DNA of 64,000 nt, from the NCBI RefSeq assembly GCF_001434095.1, contig NZ_AZDS01000003.1, positions 124,001 through 188,000 of the forward strand, in the 5' to 3' direction. Position numbers and translations under genes: made by a program. The notes below the pieces were generated by a model. It was not told the DNA's origin. It did no database searches and saw nothing but the letters and a program-made list of their open reading frames with translations. Below, one piece after another: positions 57,100 to 64,000 of this stretch. Numbering within the stretch: position 1 is the stretch's first letter; the number at the start of each line of letters is the position of its first letter. Origin of the DNA: Fructilactobacillus fructivorans (GTDB taxonomy: Bacteria; Bacillota; Bacilli; Lactobacillales; Lactobacillaceae).

Positions 57100-59757
57100 A
57101 TGGCAAAATCAAAACAAACAACGCCAATGATGCAACAATATCAGGAGGTTAAGGATCAGTATCCTGATGCTTTTTTGTTTTATCGTATTGGTGATTTTTA
57201 TGAATTGTTTAATGAAGATGCCGTTAAGGGAGCTCAATTATTGGAGTTGACCCTAACACAGCGCAGCAGAAAATCTGATAATCCCATTCCCATGTGTGGA
57301 GTTCCTCATCAATCAGTGCAGAGTTACGTAGATACACTGGTTGATAAGGGATATAAGGTGGCAATTTGTGAACAGATGGAAGATCCCAAGACAGCTAAGG
57401 GAATGGTTGACCGTGATGTCATTCAATTAGTAACTCCAGGGACTCAGACGGATGCTAACGCTGAAAATGCAAAGATTAATAATTATTTAACTGCGGTGAC
57501 CTATAGTGAAAGTAATAATGCATATGGATTCTCATACATTGACTTATCCACTGGTGAATTAAAGGTTAGTTTGTTAAAAAACGCGGAAGCTGTTTTAAAT
57601 GAAGTGATTAACTTGAATTCTAAGGAAGTTGTTGTTGATGAATCGATTGATAGTGATTTAATTGATCAATTAAAGGGGATTGGAGTTCTAATTTCTCATG
57701 AAGACCAGATCTCTGAAATAGATTCAGATGAGATTATTTCTACCATTGATGATCCTACCTTACTTGATTCACTTAAAATGTTGCTATCGTATATTTCTGA
57801 CACCCAAAAACGAAGTCTGTCACACATTCAACCCGCCGTTCAATATGAACCTAGTTCTTTTTTAAAGATTGATCATAATTCGCAGTATAATTTGGAACTC
57901 ACCAAAAATATTCGAACCGGAAAAAAGAGTGGGACATTACTTTGGATTGTCGATGATACTAAAACGGCAATGGGTGGAAGAAAACTCAAGCAATGGTTGG
58001 AACGTCCCTTAATTGATCGAAAAGAGATTGAGCAACGGCAGAGTTTGGTTGAGACACTTTTAGATAATTATTATGAACGAAGTGAACTCGCTGATAATTT
58101 GATTAAAGTATATGACTTAGAGCGGTTAGCTGGACGAATTTCTTTTGGCGGTGTGAATGGCCGTGATCTAGTCCAATTAGAAACTTCGCTTGAACAAATT
58201 CCAAAAATCAAGCACGTGTTAAATGATCTTGATACTCCTGAATTCGATGAAATTTATCAAAAACTTGATGATGTTAATGATGTATACGAATTAATTAAAG
58301 CGGCTATTATCTCCGAGCCACCTATTTCAGTGACTGACGGAGGTTTAATTAGAGATGGCTATAGTGAACAGCTCGACCAGTATCGGGATGCCATGAAGAA
58401 TGGTAAGCAGTGGCTTGCAGATATGGAAGCTAAAGAACGTCAGATAACTGGAATTCATAATCTAAAGATTGGCTATAATCGCGTTTTCGGTTACTACATT
58501 GAGGTTTCAAAGGGAAATCTAAGTAAACTGGATGATAGTCGTTATGAGCGTCTTCAGACGCTAACTAACGCAGAGCGTTTTTCGACTCCGGAATTAAAGG
58601 AAAAAGAATCGATTATACTTGAAGCTGAAGAAAAATCAAAGAGCTTGGAGTATGAAATATTCACACGGGTTCGCGATCAAATTAAAAAACAAATCCCGCG
58701 GATCCAAAAATTAGCAAGTGGAATCTCGCGATTAGACGTTTTGCAAAGTTTCGCTACCATCTCTGAGAAATATCAGTTTATTAAGCCCCAATTTAATGAT
58801 GGTCATGACTTAAACGTTAAGGCAGGACGGCATCCCGTGGTAGAACGGGTAATGGGAGCTCAGAGTTACGTTCCAAATGATGTGGTAATGCATCCATCTG
58901 TTTCAGAATTGCTAATTACTGGCCCTAATATGTCAGGAAAAAGCACGTACATGAGACAATTAGCGTTGATTGTGATTTTGGCTCAAATGGGTTGCTTTGT
59001 TCCAGCTGAGAGTGCTGATATGCCTATTTTTGATCAAATTTTCACTCGAATTGGAGCCGCTGATGATCTTATTTCTGGAAAGAGTACTTTTATGGTGGAA
59101 ATGAGAGAAGCTAATGAAGCTCTCAAACATGCCACAGATAATTCGTTGATTTTATTTGATGAAATTGGAAGGGGAACGTCCACGTATGATGGAATGGCAC
59201 TTGCTCAGGCCATTATTGAGTATATCCATGACAATATTGGGGCAAAAACCCTCTTTTCGACTCATTACCATGAGTTAACCGATTTAGATCATGAATTAAA
59301 ACATTTAAAGAATGTTCATGTTGGAGCGGTTGAAAAGAATGGTAATTTAGTCTTTTTGCATAAGATTATGAATGGTCCTGCTGATCGTTCGTATGGGATT
59401 AATGTTGCTAAGCTAGCGGGACTTCCTGACCAATTATTAAAACGAGCTAATACGGTCCTTGAGAAGCTTGAGGATGATGATCAACGGAAAAACAATCATG
59501 ATGATAAGATTCAGAAAAATGAAGCACAAGTGAAGCATCCAACACTTCCCCAGAAGACTGAATCAGAAACGTCAGTTGACTTAAGTGATGGTGAACAGAT
59601 GGCTTTATTTAAAGTTGATGAGCCTAAGAACCATTCACAATTAAGCAAGAATGAAAGTAAAATCATTAAAGATTTGGAGAGTACCGATCTTATGAGTAAA
59701 ACCCCAATTCAAATTATGAATTTGGTGTACAAATGGAAAACTAAGTTAGAAAATTAG
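57100..59757 (+). CDS. mutS: DNA mismatch repair protein MutS
   Basis: Recognises mismatches and small loops in new DNA. The 885-residue protein has the mismatch-wedge motif FYELF near residue 30 (RIGDFYELF), connector, lever and clamp domains, and the ABC-type ATPase with Walker [10 protein letters not shown] at 608-616, [14 protein letters not shown] and FSTHYHELT. The C-terminal part (about 800-885) is charged and carries the usual end helix. GAGGAGAG precedes the ATG. It is 13 bases after ymdB and 11 before mutL. Confidence 0.98.
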   Translation: MAKSKQTTPMMQQYQEVKDQYPDAFLFYRIGDFYELFNEDAVKGAQLLELTLTQRSRKSDNPIPMCGVPHQSVQSYVDTLVDKGYKVAICEQMEDPKTAKGMVDRDVIQLVTPGTQTDANAENAKINNYLTAVTYSESNNAYGFSYIDLSTGELKVSLLKNAEAVLNEVINLNSKEVVVDESIDSDLIDQLKGIGVLISHEDQISEIDSDEIISTIDDPTLLDSLKMLLSYISDTQKRSLSHIQPAVQYEPSSFLKIDHNSQYNLELTKNIRTGKKSGTLLWIVDDTKTAMGGRKLKQWLERPLIDRKEIEQRQSLVETLLDNYYERSELADNLIKVYDLERLAGRISFGGVNGRDLVQLETSLEQIPKIKHVLNDLDTPEFDEIYQKLDDVNDVYELIKAAIISEPPISVTDGGLIRDGYSEQLDQYRDAMKNGKQWLADMEAKERQITGIHNLKIGYNRVFGYYIEVSKGNLSKLDDSRYERLQTLTNAERFSTPELKEKESIILEAEEKSKSLEYEIFTRVRDQIKKQIPRIQKLASGISRLDVLQSFATISEKYQFIKPQFNDGHDLNVKAGRHPVVERVMGAQSYVPNDVVMHPSVSELLITGPNMSGKSTYMRQLALIVILAQMGCFVPAESADMPIFDQIFTRIGAADDLISGKSTFMVEMREANEALKHATDNSLILFDEIGRGTSTYDGMALAQAIIEYIHDNIGAKTLFSTHYHELTDLDHELKHLKNVHVGAVEKNGNLVFLHKIMNGPADRSYGINVAKLAGLPDQLLKRANTVLEKLEDDDQRKNNHDDKIQKNEAQVKHPTLPQKTESETSVDLSDGEQMALFKVDEPKNHSQLSKNESKIIKDLESTDLMSKTPIQIMNLVYKWKTKLEN

Positions 59758-59768
59758 GAGGTGACACT

Positions 59769-61691
59769 ATGGCAGATATTCACCAACTACCAACGATTTT
59801 ATCATATCAAATTTCAGCAGGAGAAGTAGTCGAAAGGCCAGCATCGGTAGTGAAAGAGCTGGTTGAAAACTCAATTGATGCTAATAGCACCAAAATTGAT
59901 ATTGTGGTTGCTGAGTCGGGGCTTAAAAGCGTTGAAGTGGTTGATAATGGTTCAGGGATTGCTTCAAACCAAGTGGAATTAGCCTTTCGTCGCTTTGCAA
60001 CCAGTAAGATTAGTGATAAGCGGGATTTATTTCGTGTCAGGTCACTAGGATTTCGTGGTGAAGCTCTACCAAGTATTGCTTCCGTGTCTGACGTTGATAT
60101 GAAGACCTCTGATGGGAAAAAACAAGGGGCTGAGATTCAGATCCATGGTGGAAAAGTAGTTAAAATGGAGCCCTCTCAAGCTCGAAGAGGGACCTCAGTT
60201 TTGGTATCTGATCTTTTCTTTAACACGCCTAATCGGCTAAAGTATTTAAAAGCGCCAGCTACCGAATTATCTAAAATATCCGACATTGTAAACCGGTTAG
60301 CCCTTAGTCATCCTGAGATTGTATTTTCGCTTACTCACAATGGACGTGAACTCTTACGTACATCAGGCAGAAATAATATGCAGCAGGTCATTGCCGGAAT
60401 TTACGGGAACCGCAACATGAAACAGATGATTGCGATCCAAGGAGAGAATCCCGATTTTAAGATCAGTGGTTATATTAGCCTTCCTGAATTAACACGGGCT
60501 AGTCGAAAATATACGTCAGTGATTGTTAACGGGCGTTTTATTCGTGATTTTGGATTGGATCATGCCATTATTGATGGTTACGGATCAAAACTAATGGTTG
60601 GTAGATATCCGATCGTGGTCATAAGCATTACGATGGATCCGAGTCTAGTGGATGTAAATGTGCATCCTTCAAAGGAAGAAATTCGAATTTCCAAAAAGAA
60701 GGAACTTAGTACTTTTATTTCGCAAACGATTTATGAGACCCTTTCTAAACAAAATTTGATTCCTGAAGCCATGAATAATAAAGCATTAAAAAACGGTGTT
60801 GCCCGGCATAATTCAACTGAAATTTCCTTTAATTTAGATCAATTGTATGAAGATGGAGAGCAAACGTTTCATGCTGATACTGAAGAATCAACTGGGAAAC
60901 CCGATCCGATGGATTCTGTTACTCACATGGCCTCAGATTCATCGACCCATCAACCAATTATGATCTATCGAAAAGCCGATTTAAATGCGGCGGCAGTTCA
61001 AAATTTTAAGGCGAGATATGAGCATGAAAAGGGTGAACTCCCATTTGGCGGCAAGACTGAGGCTCCCAATGCTTCTCATGATTTTCCTCAACTAAGATAT
61101 ATTGGTCAAGTTCACGGAACATATTTAGTGGCTGAGAGTTCAGATGGAATGTACATTGTGGATCAACATGCTGCTCAAGAACGAATTAATTATGAATATT
61201 ACCGAAAGCAAGTTGGAAGGGTCAGTGGGGACGAACAGAAAATGCTGGTTCCAATTGTACTTGATTATCCCGCAAGCGATGCTTTGGTAATTTCAAGTCA
61301 TTTGGATCTTTTAGAAGAAAATGGGCTTCACTTGGAATCATTTGGAAAGAACAGTTTTGTAATAAGACAACATCCAGTTTGGTTTAAGGCGGGACAGGAG
61401 GAAGACACCATCAAAGAAATGATTGATTGGATTTTAAGCAATCAGCAATTATCAACGGCTCAGTTTAGAGAAAAAGCAGCCATTATGATGAGCTGTAAAC
61501 GTGCCATTAAGGCCAATCATCATCTTGATAAACGACAAGCACAGGCGTTGCTAGACAAGTTGCCCGAGTGTGAAAATCCATTTAATTGTCCCCATGGACG
61601 CCCTGTTTTGGTTCATTTTTCGAATTCAGACTTAGAGACGATGTTCAAAAGGATTCAAGATCCACATCAAAGTGGTAAGAATGATTTTTAA
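59769..61691 (+). CDS. mutL: DNA mismatch repair protein MutL
   Basis: Acts after MutS to nick the new strand. Of 640 residues, 1-330 form the GHKL ATPase (ELVENSIDAN, DNGSGI, RFATSKI, GFRGEALPSI). A variable linker follows (about 335-440). The C-terminal domain carries the endonuclease motif DQHAAQERINYE at 465-476, ACKxAIKA-like SCKRAIKA and the C-terminal CPHGRP, so it should have nicking activity, as expected in bacteria without MutH. AGGAGGTGAC precedes the ATG. Confidence 0.97.
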   Translation: MADIHQLPTILSYQISAGEVVERPASVVKELVENSIDANSTKIDIVVAESGLKSVEVVDNGSGIASNQVELAFRRFATSKISDKRDLFRVRSLGFRGEALPSIASVSDVDMKTSDGKKQGAEIQIHGGKVVKMEPSQARRGTSVLVSDLFFNTPNRLKYLKAPATELSKISDIVNRLALSHPEIVFSLTHNGRELLRTSGRNNMQQVIAGIYGNRNMKQMIAIQGENPDFKISGYISLPELTRASRKYTSVIVNGRFIRDFGLDHAIIDGYGSKLMVGRYPIVVISITMDPSLVDVNVHPSKEEIRISKKKELSTFISQTIYETLSKQNLIPEAMNNKALKNGVARHNSTEISFNLDQLYEDGEQTFHADTEESTGKPDPMDSVTHMASDSSTHQPIMIYRKADLNAAAVQNFKARYEHEKGELPFGGKTEAPNASHDFPQLRYIGQVHGTYLVAESSDGMYIVDQHAAQERINYEYYRKQVGRVSGDEQKMLVPIVLDYPASDALVISSHLDLLEENGLHLESFGKNSFVIRQHPVWFKAGQEEDTIKEMIDWILSNQQLSTAQFREKAAIMMSCKRAIKANHHLDKRQAQALLDKLPECENPFNCPHGRPVLVHFSNSDLETMFKRIQDPHQSGKNDF

Positions 61692-61715
61692 TTTAACGTG
61701 AAATGAGTTGATTGT

Positions 61716-62312
61716 ATGTATGAGTATTTATATGGGATGATTACGAACGTAAGTCCCAAATACATTGTTCTCGATGTTAATGGAGTAGGTTATCTAATCT
61801 ACGTAGCTAATCCTTATCACTATGATACTGATCAGCAGGTAAGAGTTTATATCCACCAGTCGGTTTCAGACAATGGGGTGGCGCTATACGGATTTATCAC
61901 CTTAGAAGATAAACAACTTTTTGAGCAACTTCTGAACGTATCTGGCATTGGGTCTAAAAGTGCTCTGGCGATCATGGCGGGCAATGATAGTAATGGTTTA
62001 GTTAGGGCCATTAACGTTGGAAACATTAAATATTTGACCAAATTCCCGGGAATTGGGAAAAAGACTGCTCAGCAAATTGTGTTAGACTTAAAAGACAAAA
62101 TTACATCCAATGATGTTTTTACTGGCAATGTTTCTGTAGATGATGTTGAAGACACTGGTAATAAACAATTAGATGATGCATTAAGTGCCCTCCAAGCATT
62201 GGGCTTTAAGCAACGTGAAGTTGATAAAATTAAGGCAAAACTTCAAGAAGTTGAGGAAGATTACACTACTGACCAATACATTAGTGCTGGTTTAAAACTG
62301 TTAACTAAGTAA
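61716..62312 (+). CDS. ruvA: Holliday junction branch migration subunit RuvA
   Basis: The tetrameric protein that binds Holliday junctions and loads RuvB. The 198-residue protein has an N-terminal OB fold (about 1-62), a double helix-hairpin-helix DNA-binding region (LLNVSGIGSKSALAIM and LTKFPGIGKKTAQQIV, about 70-130) and a C-terminal RuvB-binding domain (about 150-198). The ribosome site is weak. It follows mutL by 24 bases and precedes ruvB by 14. Confidence 0.96.
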   Translation: MYEYLYGMITNVSPKYIVLDVNGVGYLIYVANPYHYDTDQQVRVYIHQSVSDNGVALYGFITLEDKQLFEQLLNVSGIGSKSALAIMAGNDSNGLVRAINVGNIKYLTKFPGIGKKTAQQIVLDLKDKITSNDVFTGNVSVDDVEDTGNKQLDDALSALQALGFKQREVDKIKAKLQEVEEDYTTDQYISAGLKLLTK

Positions 62313-62326
62313 GTTAGGAGGAAATA

Positions 62327-63340
62327 ATGACAGATGATCGAATCGTGTCTGGAGCAAGTGATGATGAAAATGATGAATCATTTGAAATGTCACTTCGACC
62401 ACAAAATTTTGATCAGTACATCGGTCAAGATGACCTAAAAAAGAAACTTAAGATATACATTCAAGCTGCACAACAACGTGAAGAATCACTTGATCACGTT
62501 TTATTATACGGGCCACCAGGTCTTGGTAAAACAACTTTAGCCAATGTTATTGCAAACGAGATGGGTGTTGACATGAAAACAACCACCGGACCAGCAATCG
62601 AAAAGAAGGGTGATCTAGTTGCACTTTTAAATGAACTACAGCCGGGAGACATTCTTTTTATTGATGAGATTCACCGCTTGCCAAAAGAAGTGGAAGAAAT
62701 GCTGTATTCAGCAATGGAAGATTATTACGTTGACATTATCATTGGAAATGATGATGCGACTAAACATCCCGTTCATTTTGATTTGCCGCCCTTTACTTTA
62801 ATTGGAGCAACTACTAGAGCTGGACTACTTGATTCACCGTTCAGAGATCGTTTTGGAATCGTTGAACGAATGAATTATTATAATGATCGTGATTTAGAAA
62901 AAATCGTGAAACGGTCGGCGAAAATTTTTCATAGTAAGATTAAAGAAGATGGCGCTCATGAAATTGCCCTTCGTTCGAGGGGAACCCCACGAGTGGCTAA
63001 TCGTTTACTAAAACGAGTCAGAGACTTCGCTCAAGTTGCTAATCATGATGAAATCGACGTTAAAAGTGTGGATACGGCCCTTGATGCGTTAGGAGTTGAT
63101 AAAAATGGATTGGATAGAACTGACATAAAATTACTTTCCACAATGATTGATTTTTATGATGGCGGACCGGTTGGTTTGAACACATTAGCTGCTAATATCG
63201 GTGAAGAATCTGAAACAATTTCAGAAATGTATGAGCCCTATTTACTTCAAATTGGTTATTTAAAACGGACAGCTCGTGGCCGAATGGTAACTAAAGCTGG
63301 CTATGAGCATTTAGGGCGGAAATATCCAGAAACTAATTAA
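62327..63340 (+). CDS. ruvB: Holliday junction branch migration ATPase RuvB
   Basis: The hexameric motor of branch migration. Its 337 residues have Walker A GPPGLGKT at 62-69, Walker [10 protein letters not shown], sensor GATTRAGLL and the arginine-finger region SPFRDRFGI, and a C-terminal winged helix that binds DNA. TTAGGAGG precedes the ATG. No ruvC is expected in Firmicutes; RecU takes its place. Confidence 0.98.
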   Translation: MTDDRIVSGASDDENDESFEMSLRPQNFDQYIGQDDLKKKLKIYIQAAQQREESLDHVLLYGPPGLGKTTLANVIANEMGVDMKTTTGPAIEKKGDLVALLNELQPGDILFIDEIHRLPKEVEEMLYSAMEDYYVDIIIGNDDATKHPVHFDLPPFTLIGATTRAGLLDSPFRDRFGIVERMNYYNDRDLEKIVKRSAKIFHSKIKEDGAHEIALRSRGTPRVANRLLKRVRDFAQVANHDEIDVKSVDTALDALGVDKNGLDRTDIKLLSTMIDFYDGGPVGLNTLAANIGEESETISEMYEPYLLQIGYLKRTARGRMVTKAGYEHLGRKYPETN

Positions 63341-63403
63341 ATAAATTGGAAATTTTATCTTCAATTTGGTAAGCTATTGTTAAATAAAGAATGAGGTGAA
63401 AAC

Positions 63404-63790
63404 ATGCAAAATATATCACAATATGCTGGAATTATTGTATTAATTCTTTTGTTCGTTTTAATGTACTTTATGATGATCAGACCACAAAAGAAGCAACAAC
63501 AAAAGCATCAAGACACTTTAAAGAACCTGCGCAAGGGTGATCACGTTGTTACCATTGGTAGACTTCATGGAATTGTTGATCAAATCAACAATGAAAAGCG
63601 GACAGTTACTTTGGACTGTGATGGTCTTTATTTAGTATTTGACCTCAATGCGATTGCAAGTGCAAGTCGTCCTGGAGAAGAAAAAGCTTCAGAAAATGAT
63701 TCAAAGGAAAAAGAAGTTTCTAAAAAGAACGAACCAGAAAAAGCAGCTGATTCAAAGCAAACTGCAAATAGTGATGATAACGCTAAATAA
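63404..63790 (+). CDS. yajC: Preprotein translocase accessory subunit YajC
   Basis: A small membrane partner of SecDF/SecYEG. The 128-residue protein has one N-terminal helix (about 6-24, IIVLILLFVLMYFMMIRP), the family motif RPQKKQQQKHQ and the LRKGDHVVTIGRLHGIV segment. The C-terminal 40 residues are a charged Lys/Glu-rich tail. GAGGTGAAA precedes the ATG. A perfect terminator overlaps the stop. Confidence 0.95.
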   Translation: MQNISQYAGIIVLILLFVLMYFMMIRPQKKQQQKHQDTLKNLRKGDHVVTIGRLHGIVDQINNEKRTVTLDCDGLYLVFDLNAIASASRPGEEKASENDSKEKEVSKKNEPEKAADSKQTANSDDNAK

Positions 63791-63818
63791 AAAAGATCGG
63801 ATTTATCCGATCTTTTTT
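63789..63818 (+). terminator. Terminator of yajC
   Basis: A perfect 14-bp stem (AAAAAAGATCGGAT/ATCCGATCTTTTTT) with a 2-base inner loop overlaps the yajC stop. Confidence 0.9.
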
Positions 63819-63865
63819 ATTGGAGATGAAAGAACGTACGTTTGGTGGGATTAAGGAGGATTATA

Positions 63866-64000
63866 TTGGAAGAATCAATTAAAATTAATCATTCACGTGA
63901 TATTTTACATGTTGATATGGATGCCTTTTTCGCTTCGATTGAACAAAGAGAGCACCCGGAGTTTATTGATCAACCATTAATTATCTCTAAGGATCCAAGA
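63866..64000 (+). CDS. dinB: DNA polymerase IV, N-terminal part (3' end outside window)
   Basis: The first 45 residues of a Y-family translesion polymerase. TTG 63866 follows AAGGAGGATTATA. The sequence [17 protein letters not shown] is the family's first catalytic motif, with the metal-binding Asp and the steric-gate Phe, and PLIISKDPR continues the palm. The rest of the gene lies beyond the window. Confidence 0.93.
   Translation, partial: MEESIKINHSRDILHVDMDAFFASIEQREHPEFIDQPLIISKDPR

Overview
The window is a chromosomal stretch of an AT-rich, low-GC Gram-positive bacterium, almost certainly a member of the Lactobacillaceae. The evidence is the gene set and its order: a KxYKxGKxW-type signal peptide and LPxTG anchor on a secreted NlpC/P60 protein, PepX, a choloylglycine-hydrolase-family protein, MurT/GatD, DUF1694/DUF2969/DUF1146/DUF1516 proteins, an F1Fo ATPase operon and a T-box valS. 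Shine-Dalgarno sites are strong and TTG/GTG starts are frequent. The D-Ala ligase carries Phe where D-Ala-D-Ala ligases carry Tyr. That points to a lineage with D-Ala-D-Lac cell walls, which are intrinsically vancomycin resistant. I cannot name the species. I see no prophage, insertion sequence or CRISPR array.

Layout. 1-5.2 kb: the 3' end of pgi, a small coiled-coil protein, a large repetitive surface NlpC/P60 protein, a 580-base intergenic region with several inverted repeats, a membrane J-domain protein and a DUF2798 membrane protein. 5.3-5.6 kb: two divergent tRNA genes, Gln(CTG) and Glu(CTC). 5.6-10.7 kb: a bile-salt/penicillin-acylase family hydrolase, a beta-lactamase-fold hydrolase, PepX and a DUF1516 membrane protein. 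10.7-12.8 kb: gatD-murT (lipid II amidation). 12.9-18.5 kb: tdk-prfA-prmC-tsaC-glyA-upp. 18.8-25.3 kb: atpBEFHAGDC. 25.4-31.1 kb: an envelope cluster DUF1146-murA-mbl-yidD-DUF2969-rodA, followed by ddl. 31.1-35.3 kb: tag, a PlcR/Rgg-like regulator, usp, rarA and DUF1694. 35.4-40.5 kb: rpsD with a structured leader, ezrA, and a cysteine desulfurase with thiI. 40.5-44.9 kb: T-box, valS, folC. 45-49 kb: mreBCD-minCD. 49-57 kb: ymfF-ymfH-rodZ-pgsA-cinA-rny-ymdB. 57-64 kb: mutS-mutL-ruvA-ruvB-yajC and the start of dinB.

Most of the window is housekeeping DNA: translation termination and tRNA modification, ATP synthesis, peptidoglycan precursor synthesis and amidation, rod-shape and division-site control, and mismatch and recombination repair. 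Many of these genes sit in the order usual for lactobacilli.

The main anomaly is the RNase Y gene (54637-56193). It is full length and well conserved in its membrane, coiled-coil and KH parts and in the C-terminal region. Every residue expected to bind metal in its HD domain is replaced: the His-Asp dyad is Arg-Glu, the His-His pair is Gly-Gly, two other His are Arg and Tyr, and the final Asp is Asn. This looks like a maintained pseudoenzyme, and it could mean an unusual mRNA decay set-up. It sits next to a second oddity: recA is absent from its common place between cinA and rny. Other points of interest are the Phe259 signature in Ddl, the paired C34 tRNAs, the palindromes at 3577-4034, a hairpin covering the pepX start, and an Asp in the third catalytic position of the NlpC/P60 enzyme.
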